DNA of 6,785 nucleotides from JAIOPA01 sp036522895. GTDB taxonomy: Bacteria; Eisenbacteria; RBG-16-71-46. Made by a program: the position numbers and the translations under genes. Positions 1 to 5,996 of this stretch are shown here, one piece after another (within the stretch, counting starts at the first letter, position 1; every line of letters starts with the position of its first letter). The stretch spans positions 1 to 6,785 of the forward strand of contig DATDEX010000325.1 in assembly GCA_036522895.1 (NCBI GenBank), written 5' to 3'. The notes beneath the pieces are model-generated. The model was not told the DNA's origin. It saw only the letters and a program-made list of their open reading frames with translations, and did not search any database.

Positions 1-1
1 C

Positions 2-562
2 GGCACACAGGTCCTCGAGACGCCAGCGAGGCTCTGCCTCGTGGGCTGGCGCGGACCGGGCGCGGCGGATCCCGACGCGGCGGCGCTGGACCTGCTCGCC
101 TGCTGGCTCGGCGGCAGCCCGCAAGCGCGACTCGCCCACTCGCTCGTTGGGGAGTTTCACCTCGCCCTGGCCGCGCAGGCGGGCTTCACCGCGCAGCGGG
201 ACGGCTCGCTCCTCTGGGCGATGGCGGCGGTGCCGGCGGACGCCGATTCCGCCGCGGTCGAGCGCTCGCTCCTCGACGAGGTGACGGCGGTGTCGAAACA
301 CGCCCCCGAGGCGTTCGAGGTGGAGCGCGTGCGCCGCCAGCTCGAGGCCAGCACCTGGTTCGCGCTCCAGACCGCGCGGCAGCGTTCGCAGGCACTGGGT
401 GAAGCCGCGATGCTCGCCGGCGACGCCGCCGCGGCGGCCCGCCGGATCGACGCCCTGCGCCACCTGACCGGTGAGGACCTGCGCCGGGCCGCGGCGCGCG
501 TCATGATCGACGCCGGCCGCGCCACGGTGTGGATGCTGCCCACCGGCGGGGGGACGCCATGA
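2..562 (+). CDS. M16 family zinc peptidase subunit, C-terminal part (5' end outside window)
   Basis: The frame is open from the first bases of the window, so the start lies upstream. The 186 visible residues end at TGA 560-562. They resemble the M16_C half-domain of insulinase/pitrilysin/processing-peptidase proteins: a helix with a small-residue turn followed by Arg-Leu (GGSPQARLAHSLVGEF), a strand-rich stretch (LALAAQAGFTAQRDGSLL), a helical EAFEVERVRRQLEAS segment and a closing 'LTGEDLRRAAARVM' helix before a final VWMLP strand. M16 subunits are usually about 420-450 residues, so more than half is missing, including the position where HxxEH would lie. Because the next gene is a degenerate M16 homologue, this one is inferred to be the catalytic partner of a two-subunit peptidase, probably periplasmic. 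The stop overlaps the next start (ATGA), which indicates translational coupling. Family assignment is fairly firm; catalytic competence cannot be judged here. Confidence 0.8.
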   Translation, partial: GTQVLETPARLCLVGWRGPGAADPDAAALDLLACWLGGSPQARLAHSLVGEFHLALAAQAGFTAQRDGSLLWAMAAVPADADSAAVERSLLDEVTAVSKHAPEAFEVERVRRQLEASTWFALQTARQRSQALGEAAMLAGDAAAAARRIDALRHLTGEDLRRAAARVMIDAGRATVWMLPTGGGTP

Positions 563-2661
563 AGGGGGTCGCGACGCGGGGGGGGGCGCAACGCGGGGGG
601 GCGCAACGGGGGCGTGCGCCGCTCGTCCTCGCCGCCTCCGCGTTCCTGTTCGCGCTCACCGGTGCCGCGTTCCACGCGCCCGCACCGGCGAGTCGCACGC
701 TGCCGAACGGCCTGCGCGTCGTCGTGTTCCAGCGCCCCGGCCTGCCGATCGTGCAGGTGCAGCTCCAGGTGGCGGCCGGATACGCCGCCGAGCCGTCCGG
801 GCATGGCGGCCTGGCGTTTCTCACCGGGCAGCTCGTGCGCCAGGGCACGACGTCGCGCTCGGCGGAGGAGTTCGCGACCGAGCTCGACACGCTCGGGGCC
901 ACGCTCGCCATCAACGTCACGCGCGACGCCGCGCACGTCGCCGCGGGCAGCCGCGTGTCCGAGTTCGAAGGCGTGCTCGAGCTCTTGAGCGACGCGGTCG
1001 TGAACCCGCTCTTCTCCGACGAAGCATTCCAGGGCCTACGCCGGCAGCTCGCGGGGCAGTTGAGCCAGCAGGCGCGAAACCCGGCCGCGCTCGCGGACGA
1101 GCGCGCCGCCGCGCTGGCGTTCGGCGCCCACCCGTACGGCCGCCGCCTCGGCGGCGACATGGAAACGCTGCTCGGCGCGACACGCGACCAGGTCCGCGAC
1201 TTCCACCGGGACCGCTGGCGACCCGACCACGCCGTGCTCGCGATCGCAGGCGACATCGACCCCGAGCGGGCGTTCGCTTCCGCGGCGGAGTGGTTCGGCC
1301 GTTGGGGCGGGACGAGCGCCCCCGACGTGCCGCACGCCGCGCCCGTCTCGCGCACGGGCGTGCTCTTGCTCGACCTTCCCGGCAGCCGCTCCACCGAGGT
1401 CCGCGCCGCGCTGGTGGGGCCGGGACGCGGCGCCGCGGATTACGCCGGGTGGGCGGTCGCGCGCGAGGCGCTGGAGGGTGCGCTGCTGCCCGCCGGCGTG
1501 CATGCCACGCTCGTGCCGGGGCGCGAGGCGAGCCTGCTCGAGGTGAGCGCCAGCGCCAGGCCCGAGTCGACCGCGGCCGTGGCTTCGCGCGTGCGCGATG
1601 TGCTGCGCTCGCTCGCCGCCTCCCCCCTCACCGGCGAGGCGCTCGCGGCCGCCCGCCACCGCGCCGCGGGCAGCTGGGCGCTCTCGCTGGAGACGCTCGG
1701 GCAAGTGCTCGCGTCGTGGCTCGCCGGCACCACCGCGGGCCTCCCGCCCGATCACCTGGAGCGCATGCCCGACCAGCTCCTCGCCGCCGACCTGGCCGGC
1801 GTCTCGCGCGCGATCGCGCGCGGCTACCCGCTGCTCCTCGCGGGGCCGGCGGAGCGCATGAAGGGACGGCTCGCGGCCCTCGGCGAGGTCGAGATGCTCG
1901 GGCCCGAGGGCGCGCCGGGCTCGGCGGAGGCGCTCGCCCAGGTCACGCCCGAGCAGCGGCGGCGGGGTAAGGAGCTGATCGCCGCGGCAGTCGCCGCGCA
2001 CGGCGGGGCGGCTAAGCTCGCCGCGGCGCACACGACCGAGATGGATGGCGAAGTACACATGAAGCTCGAAGGCCGCGATCTCCTCGGCGAGTGCCGCTAC
2101 CTGCGCGTGGACCCGGACCGCCTCGCCTACACGACGCGGCTCCTCGGGCTCGAGCACCGCCAGGTGCTGGACGGCGCGCGCGGCTGGGCGCTGTCGATGG
2201 TCGGCGACACCACCTCGCTCGTCCCCTCCGACAGCCTGGCGCTCCTGTCGCTGCGCGGCATCCTCGAGAGCGACGTCGTCCACCTGCTGCGCGCGGCGAG
2301 CGAGCCCGCGGCCGACCCGATCGCCCAGGACAAGGGGGATCTCGACGGGCAGCCCTGCGACCGGGTGGAATTCGTGACGCCGCACACGGGGCGTGCGCGA
2401 CTCTCGCTCGAAACCAAGACGCACCGCGTGCTGGCGGTGGACCTGGCGCCGACGCCGCAGGGCGTGTGGCGCGATCGCCGGCGCTGGTCGGACTTCGTCC
2501 TCGTCGAAGGCGTGTGGTTGCCGCGCCAGGAATCACTGGAACTGGACGGCGAGAAGATCACGAGTACGGTCTTGAGGAATCTCACCGTGAATGGCCCGGT
2601 CGACAGCATGCTGTTCCGCCGACCGATCGTGGTAGGCGGCCAGATACGTGGCGTGGAATGA
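559..2661 (+). CDS. Exported inactive M16 peptidase-like protein with C-terminal LolA-like domain
   Basis: 700 residues from ATG 559. An in-frame GTG at 529 is possible, but ATG 559 overlaps the upstream stop as ATGA, sits just after a G-rich stretch (545-553), and gives a clean signal peptide: Arg-rich n-region (R7, R12, R17, R19), hydrophobic core about 20-37, no lipobox Cys. Residues 46-200 form an M16_N-like domain beginning RTLPNGLRVVVFQRPG. Around 210-235, FHRDRWRPDHAVLAIAGDID is the usual entry to M16_C, which runs to about 400. The zinc motif HxxEH is replaced by A86-F-L-T-G90, and the third ligand (Glu about 76 residues on) by Gly/Gln at 166-167, so it should not be a zinc peptidase. 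The usual Arg/Tyr substrate-binding pair of M16_C is not evident near 312-330 either. Residues about 465-700 (GKELIAAAVAAHGG onward, then beta-rich with a VEGVWLPRQESLELDG strand) resemble LolA/lipoprotein-sorting-like beta domains. Inferred role: non-catalytic partner of the upstream M16 subunit in the periplasm. Function of the tail is unknown. Confidence 0.85.
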   Translation: MKGVATRGGAQRGGAQRGRAPLVLAASAFLFALTGAAFHAPAPASRTLPNGLRVVVFQRPGLPIVQVQLQVAAGYAAEPSGHGGLAFLTGQLVRQGTTSRSAEEFATELDTLGATLAINVTRDAAHVAAGSRVSEFEGVLELLSDAVVNPLFSDEAFQGLRRQLAGQLSQQARNPAALADERAAALAFGAHPYGRRLGGDMETLLGATRDQVRDFHRDRWRPDHAVLAIAGDIDPERAFASAAEWFGRWGGTSAPDVPHAAPVSRTGVLLLDLPGSRSTEVRAALVGPGRGAADYAGWAVAREALEGALLPAGVHATLVPGREASLLEVSASARPESTAAVASRVRDVLRSLAASPLTGEALAAARHRAAGSWALSLETLGQVLASWLAGTTAGLPPDHLERMPDQLLAADLAGVSRAIARGYPLLLAGPAERMKGRLAALGEVEMLGPEGAPGSAEALAQVTPEQRRRGKELIAAAVAAHGGAAKLAAAHTTEMDGEVHMKLEGRDLLGECRYLRVDPDRLAYTTRLLGLEHRQVLDGARGWALSMVGDTTSLVPSDSLALLSLRGILESDVVHLLRAASEPAADPIAQDKGDLDGQPCDRVEFVTPHTGRARLSLETKTHRVLAVDLAPTPQGVWRDRRRWSDFVLVEGVWLPRQESLELDGEKITSTVLRNLTVNGPVDSMLFRRPIVVGGQIRGVE
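580..609 (+). repeat. 15-bp tandem repeat with G9 and G7 tracts inside the signal-peptide coding region
   Basis: Two 15-bp units (580-594 and 595-609) differ only in the last base and encode GGAQR twice in the n-region of the exported M16-like protein. The first unit is preceded by two more G, giving a run of nine G at 578-586; a run of seven follows at 595-601. Gain or loss of a whole unit would keep the reading frame and change only the n-region length. Single-base slippage in the G runs, 19 bases after the ATG, would destroy the frame. Confidence 0.85.
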
Positions 2662-2679
2662 ACCCCGGCTCGAGCGAGG

Positions 2680-2694
2680 CGGGCAGACTGCCCG
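2680..2694. other. Short GC hairpin after the M16-like gene
   Basis: CGGGCA at 2680-2685 pairs perfectly with TGCCCG at 2689-2694 around a GAC loop, starting 19 bases after the stop codon. No T tract follows, so a classical intrinsic terminator is not supported. It could still slow polymerase or protect the 3' end of the M16 transcript. Confidence 0.4.
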
Positions 2695-2720
2695 GCGCGC
2701 GAGGGGAACTCGAGGAGACA

Positions 2721-2742
2721 CGTGCCGACCGTCGGTGGCACG
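2721..2742. promoter_or_regulatory. Hairpin in the ppdK leader
   Basis: CGTGCC (2721-2726) pairs with GGCACG (2737-2742), and inside it ACC pairs with GGT around a GTC loop with one bulged G at 2727. That is nine pairs ending 31 bases before the ppdK start and 18 bases before its Shine-Dalgarno sequence. Together with the hairpin at 2680-2694 it fills much of the 112-base gap. It may be part of a terminator pair for the M16 unit or a structured 5' leader of ppdK. No recognisable riboswitch or promoter boxes were found. Confidence 0.4.
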
Positions 2743-2760
2743 CGATGGATACGCAGGACT

Positions 2761-2766
2761 GGAGGA
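2761..2766 (+). promoter_or_regulatory. Ribosome binding site of ppdK
   Basis: GGAGGA lies 7 bases before ATG 2774. The frame is open further up (in-frame GTG at 2648), but only this ATG has a strong Shine-Dalgarno sequence at correct spacing, and the residues upstream of it do not resemble the PPDK family. This fixes the start. Confidence 0.8.
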
Positions 2767-2773
2767 AGCCGTC

Positions 2774-5662
2774 ATGAGCACGACCGAGCACGAAGCCGCC
2801 GTGGAGCAGACCGCGACCCCGACCCCGACCGAACGTTTCGTCTACTTCTTCGGAGATGGCCGTGCGGAAGGCAGCGGCAACATGAAGGACGCGCTCGGGG
2901 GCAAGGGCGCGGGTCTGGCGGAGATGACGAACGCTGGCGTCCCCGTTCCGCCCGGGTTCACGATCACGACCTCGGTGTGCCGCCACTACCACGCGCACGG
3001 CCGCCATCTGCCCGAGGGATTCGCCGCCCAGCAGGACGGGGCGCTCGGCCGGCTCGAGGCCGCGCTCGGGAGGAAGCTCGGGGACGCCGCCGATCCGCTG
3101 CTCGTCTCGGTGCGCTCCGGGGCCAAGTTCTCGATGCCCGGCATGATGGACACGATCCTGAACCTCGGGCTCAACGACCGCTCGGTGCAGGGCCTGGCCA
3201 AGAAAACCGGCAACGCGCGGTTCGCATGGGACTGCTACCGGCGCTTCATCCAGATGTTCGCCTCGGTGGTCATGGACTTCGAGAAGCACGAATTCGAGAC
3301 GCTGATCGCCGCCGCGAAGAAGCGCCGCAGGGTGAAGCTCGACACCGAGCTCGACGCCGCGGACCTGGAACAGCTCACGCTCGCGTTCAAGCGCCTCGTG
3401 CGCCAGCGGGCGAGCCGGGACTTTCCGCAGGATCCGCGCGAGCAGCTCGCCATGGCGCGCGACGCGGTGTTCCGATCGTGGAACAACGACCGCGCGATCT
3501 ACTACCGCAAGCAGAACGGCATCCCGGACGACATCGGCACCGCGGTGAACGTGCAGGCGATGGTGTTCGGGAACATGGGCGACACGAGCGGGACGGGCGT
3601 GGGGTTCACGCGCAACCCCTCCACCGGCGAGCCGCATTTCTACGGCGAGTACCTCACGAACGCGCAGGGCGAGGACGTCGTGGCCGGCGTGCGCACGCCG
3701 CAGCCCATCGACCGGCTCGAGCAGGAGATGCCCGACGTTTACCGGCAGCTGCGCGAGATCACCTCCCGCCTGGAAAAGCACTATCGCGACGTGCAGGACT
3801 TCGAGTTCACGATCCAGGAGGGCAAGCTGTTCCTGCTCCAGACGCGCAACGGCAAGCGCACCGCGCAGGCGGCCGTGCGCATCGCCGTGGACATGGTGGG
3901 CGAGAAGCTGATCACCGAGGAGGAGGCCATCCTCCGCGTCGAGCCCGCCTCGCTCGACCACCTGCTGCATCCGCGCCTCGATCCCAAGGCGAAGTCGCAG
4001 CTCCTCACCACCGGTCTCGCCGCCTCTCCGGGCGCGGCCGTGGGCCAGGCGGTGTTCGACGCCGACACGGCGGCCGAGCGTGGCGCGCAGAAGCAGCGCG
4101 TGATCCTCGTGCGCAAGGAGACCACGCCGGACGACATCCACGGCATGGATGCGGCGCAGGGCATCCTCACCGCGACCGGCGGCATGACCTCGCACGCGGC
4201 CGTGGTCGCGCGCGGCATGGGCAAGCCTTGCGTCTCCGGCGCCGGCGCGGTGCACGTCGACGAGCATGCGAAGCGCATGAGCGTGGACGGCGTGACGATC
4301 AAGGAAGGCGAGTGGATCACGCTCGACGGCTCGACGGGCCGCGTGTTCAAGGGCGCCGTGCCCACGCTCGACGCCGTGGTCTCGGGCGAGTTCGGCCGGT
4401 TCATGGCGATCGTCGACAAGCACCGCCGGCTCGGCGTCCGCGCCAACGCCGACGTGCCGCGCGATGCCCTGAAGGCGCGCGAGTTCGGCGCGGAGGGGAT
4501 CGGCCTCTGTCGCACCGAGCACATGTTCTTTGCAGAAGACCGGCTGCCCCAGGTCGTGCGCATGATCATGGCCGCCCCGCGCGCGAAGGCGCTCCAGGAC
4601 AAGCTCGACGCGCGCGAGAAGGCGCTCGCGGCGGGAGCATCGGGTGCCGAGGCGAAGTCCCAGAAGGCCGAGATCGCGCGGTTGAAGAAGGAGCTGGCCG
4701 GCCCGCTCAAGGAGTACACCGGTGCGCTCGCCAGGCTGCTGCCGTTCCAGCGCAACGATTTCCGCGGGCTCTTCAAAGCCATGGACGGGTTCCCGGTCAC
4801 GATCCGCACGCTCGACCCGCCGCTCCACGAGTTCCTCCCGAAGCGGGAGGAGCTCATGGTGGACATCGCGAAGCTGCCGCGCGCGACCGCGGCGCAGAAG
4901 AAGGACATGGCGAAGGCCTACCGGCTCACGGTGGCGCAGTTGAAGAAGGGCATGCCCGAGCTGCTCCAGCGCGTCGAGGAGTTGCACGAGTTCAACCCCA
5001 TGCTCGGCCACCGCGGCTGCCGGCTCGGGATCACCTACCCGGCGATCACCGAGATGCAGGCACGCGCGATCTTCGAGGCCGCGTGCGAGGTGACCGAGAA
5101 GGGCGGCACCGTGATCCCCGAGGTCATGATTCCTTTGGTCGGCACGGTGCAGGAGCTCGCGGACCAGGCGGCTATCGTGCGCCGCGTCGCCGAGGACACC
5201 ATGAAGAAGAAGGGCGTCACCGTGAAGTACCTGGTCGGCACGATGATCGAGGTGCCGCGCGCGGCGGTCGTGGCCGAGGGCATCGCGCGCGAAGCGGAGT
5301 TCTTCTCGTTCGGCACGAACGATCTCACGCAGATGGCGTTCGGGTTCTCGCGGGACGACGCGGGGAAGTTCCTGCCGGAGTACGTCGAGAAGAAGGTGCT
5401 CGCGCACGATCCGTTCGTGTCGATCGACGAGGCGGGCGTGGGGGCGCTGATGGAGATGGCGGCAAAGGGCGGGCGGAAGGCTCGTACCAAGTTGAAGCTC
5501 GGGATCTGCGGGGAGCACGGGGGCGATCCGGCGTCGGTGGAGTTCTGCCATCGGATCGGATTGGACTACGTTTCGTGCTCGCCGTTTCGCGTGCCGATTG
5601 CTCGGTTGGCGGCGGCGCAGGCGGCGGTTCGAGGGTCGGCGGCGGAGAGCGATCGACGTTAG
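2774..5662 (+). CDS. ppdK: Pyruvate, phosphate dikinase (EC 2.7.9.1)
   Basis: 962 residues. It interconverts ATP + pyruvate + Pi and AMP + PEP + PPi in the cytoplasm, serving gluconeogenic PEP supply or PPi-dependent glycolysis. The ATP-grasp domain (about 25-400) opens with GGKGAGLAEM (K44) and contains SVRSGAKFSMPGMMDTILNL and TSGTGVGFTRNPSTGE. The swivelling phosphohistidine domain (about 430-510) has GGMTSHAAVVARGMGKPC with catalytic H474 and T472, the residue regulated in plant and some bacterial enzymes. The PEP/pyruvate TIM barrel (about 540-950) keeps R580 (CRTEHMFF), R678 (TIRTLDPPLHEF), E826, N849, D850 and C912 (GICGEHGG). These match, as I recall them, H455, R561, R617, E745, N768, D769 and C831 of the Clostridium symbiosum enzyme (874 residues). 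The extra length is an N-terminal extension of about 19-20 residues rich in T/E/P, a Lys/Glu/Ala-rich insertion of about 42 near 600-655, and one of about 20 near 690-735. No PPDK regulatory protein gene is nearby. Identification is essentially certain. Confidence 0.98.
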   Translation: MSTTEHEAAVEQTATPTPTERFVYFFGDGRAEGSGNMKDALGGKGAGLAEMTNAGVPVPPGFTITTSVCRHYHAHGRHLPEGFAAQQDGALGRLEAALGRKLGDAADPLLVSVRSGAKFSMPGMMDTILNLGLNDRSVQGLAKKTGNARFAWDCYRRFIQMFASVVMDFEKHEFETLIAAAKKRRRVKLDTELDAADLEQLTLAFKRLVRQRASRDFPQDPREQLAMARDAVFRSWNNDRAIYYRKQNGIPDDIGTAVNVQAMVFGNMGDTSGTGVGFTRNPSTGEPHFYGEYLTNAQGEDVVAGVRTPQPIDRLEQEMPDVYRQLREITSRLEKHYRDVQDFEFTIQEGKLFLLQTRNGKRTAQAAVRIAVDMVGEKLITEEEAILRVEPASLDHLLHPRLDPKAKSQLLTTGLAASPGAAVGQAVFDADTAAERGAQKQRVILVRKETTPDDIHGMDAAQGILTATGGMTSHAAVVARGMGKPCVSGAGAVHVDEHAKRMSVDGVTIKEGEWITLDGSTGRVFKGAVPTLDAVVSGEFGRFMAIVDKHRRLGVRANADVPRDALKAREFGAEGIGLCRTEHMFFAEDRLPQVVRMIMAAPRAKALQDKLDAREKALAAGASGAEAKSQKAEIARLKKELAGPLKEYTGALARLLPFQRNDFRGLFKAMDGFPVTIRTLDPPLHEFLPKREELMVDIAKLPRATAAQKKDMAKAYRLTVAQLKKGMPELLQRVEELHEFNPMLGHRGCRLGITYPAITEMQARAIFEAACEVTEKGGTVIPEVMIPLVGTVQELADQAAIVRRVAEDTMKKKGVTVKYLVGTMIEVPRAAVVAEGIAREAEFFSFGTNDLTQMAFGFSRDDAGKFLPEYVEKKVLAHDPFVSIDEAGVGALMEMAAKGGRKARTKLKLGICGEHGGDPASVEFCHRIGLDYVSCSPFRVPIARLAAAQAAVRGSAAESDRR

Positions 5663-5664
5663 CC

Positions 5665-5685
5665 TCAGCTGCGGCTGAACTCTTT
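5665..5685 (+). terminator. Weak terminator-like hairpin after ppdK
   Basis: TCAGC (5665-5669) and GCTGA (5674-5678) form a five-pair stem with loop TGCG, three bases after the ppdK stop, followed by ACTCTTT. In this GC-rich sequence a CTCTTT tail is unusually T-rich, but the stem is short, so termination is only suggested. Confidence 0.35.
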
Positions 5686-5745
5686 GGTTGGCGCGCCCCG
5701 GGCGGGGGCCTTCGTCCCAAGGGGACACTCGCTGCGGGCATCCTC
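5686..5745 (+). repeat. GC-rich palindromic repeat, copy A1 (direct)
   Basis: First of two tandem 60/61-base units. It starts GGTTGGCGCGCCCCGGGCGG and ends GACACTCGCTGCGGGCATCC. The core shared with all four copies is 5695-5724. It differs from A2 mainly by one missing base and a few substitutions near the middle (about 5706-5720). Confidence 0.85.
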
Positions 5746-5806
5746 GGTTGGCGCGCCCCGGGCGGCGGGGCTTCGTCCCGAGGGGACACTCGCTACGGGC
5801 ATCCTG
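5746..5806 (+). repeat. GC-rich palindromic repeat, copy A2 (direct)
   Basis: Second tandem unit, immediately after A1 with the same start and end motifs. The core is 5755-5785. Inside it CGGGG and TCCCG can pair around a CTTCG loop (with one G-T pair). The end also forms a small hairpin, GGGCA 5797-5801 with TGCCC 5805-5809, which A1 lacks. Confidence 0.85.
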
Positions 5807-5825
5807 CCCTTCGCTCGTTCGTCGT

Positions 5826-5862
5826 GCGGCCTGTTCCGCCGTCCATGGCTCTCACAGGCCGC
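5826..5862. repeat. Central nine-pair inverted repeat of the repeat cluster
   Basis: GCGGCCTGT (5826-5834) is the exact reverse complement of ACAGGCCGC (5854-5862), enclosing 19 bases. It lies between the direct copies (A1, A2) and the inverted copies (B1, B2), so the cluster from A2 to B1 can fold as one large nested stem-loop or cruciform. Confidence 0.7.
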
Positions 5863-5908
5863 CCGGCGCCCCACGGGCCGAAACCCCACCGCCCGGGGCA
5901 GGGACATC
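5859..5908 (-). repeat. GC-rich palindromic repeat, copy B1 (inverted)
   Basis: The reverse complement of 5869-5899 matches the A2 core (5755-5785) at 27 of 31 positions by direct alignment, so this is the same element in the opposite orientation. It shares CCGCCCGGCGCCCCA at its left end and GGGACATC at its right end with B2. Confidence 0.8.
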
Positions 5909-5942
5909 ATGCGTGAGTTCAGTCGCTGTTGGCTCGGACGAT

Positions 5943-5991
5943 CCGCCCGGCGCCCCAGGGCCGAAACCCCACCACCCGGGGCGGGGACATC
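5943..5991 (-). repeat. GC-rich palindromic repeat, copy B2 (inverted)
   Basis: Nearly identical to B1 over its whole length (one missing C after the CCCCA, G/A changes at 5974 and 5983), 84 bases further on. Its core is 5953-5982. Its right end GGGGACATC runs to within six bases of the glycosyltransferase start and includes the only plausible ribosome-binding G tract for that gene. Confidence 0.8.
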
Positions 5992-5996
5992 GGTTG

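Noticed and set aside
1036..2424. A 462-codon - strand frame over the M16-like gene
   Set aside because: Shadow frame with biased Arg/Gly/Glu composition. The + strand frame has a signal peptide and M16 features.
2582..5728. A 1048-codon open frame on the - strand opposite ppdK
   Set aside because: It is a mirror of a GC-rich gene with strong third-position bias. The translation is His/Arg/Leu/Glu-rich with no family resemblance, while the + strand encodes an unmistakable PPDK.
2722..5916. A 1064-codon open frame on the + strand in another frame through ppdK and the repeats
   Set aside because: The Arg/Gly/His-rich low-complexity translation is typical of a shifted frame of GC-rich DNA. It overlaps the real ppdK completely.
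5686..5991. Possible CRISPR array
   Set aside because: Only two tandem copies followed by two inverted copies. There are no unique spacers of regular size and no cas genes, and the units abut directly.
5688..5996. N-terminal extension of the glycosyltransferase, or small ORFs inside the repeats
   Set aside because: All three frames are open because of base composition. The residues are repeat-encoded Pro/Arg/Gly and the GT2 fold starts at 5997.
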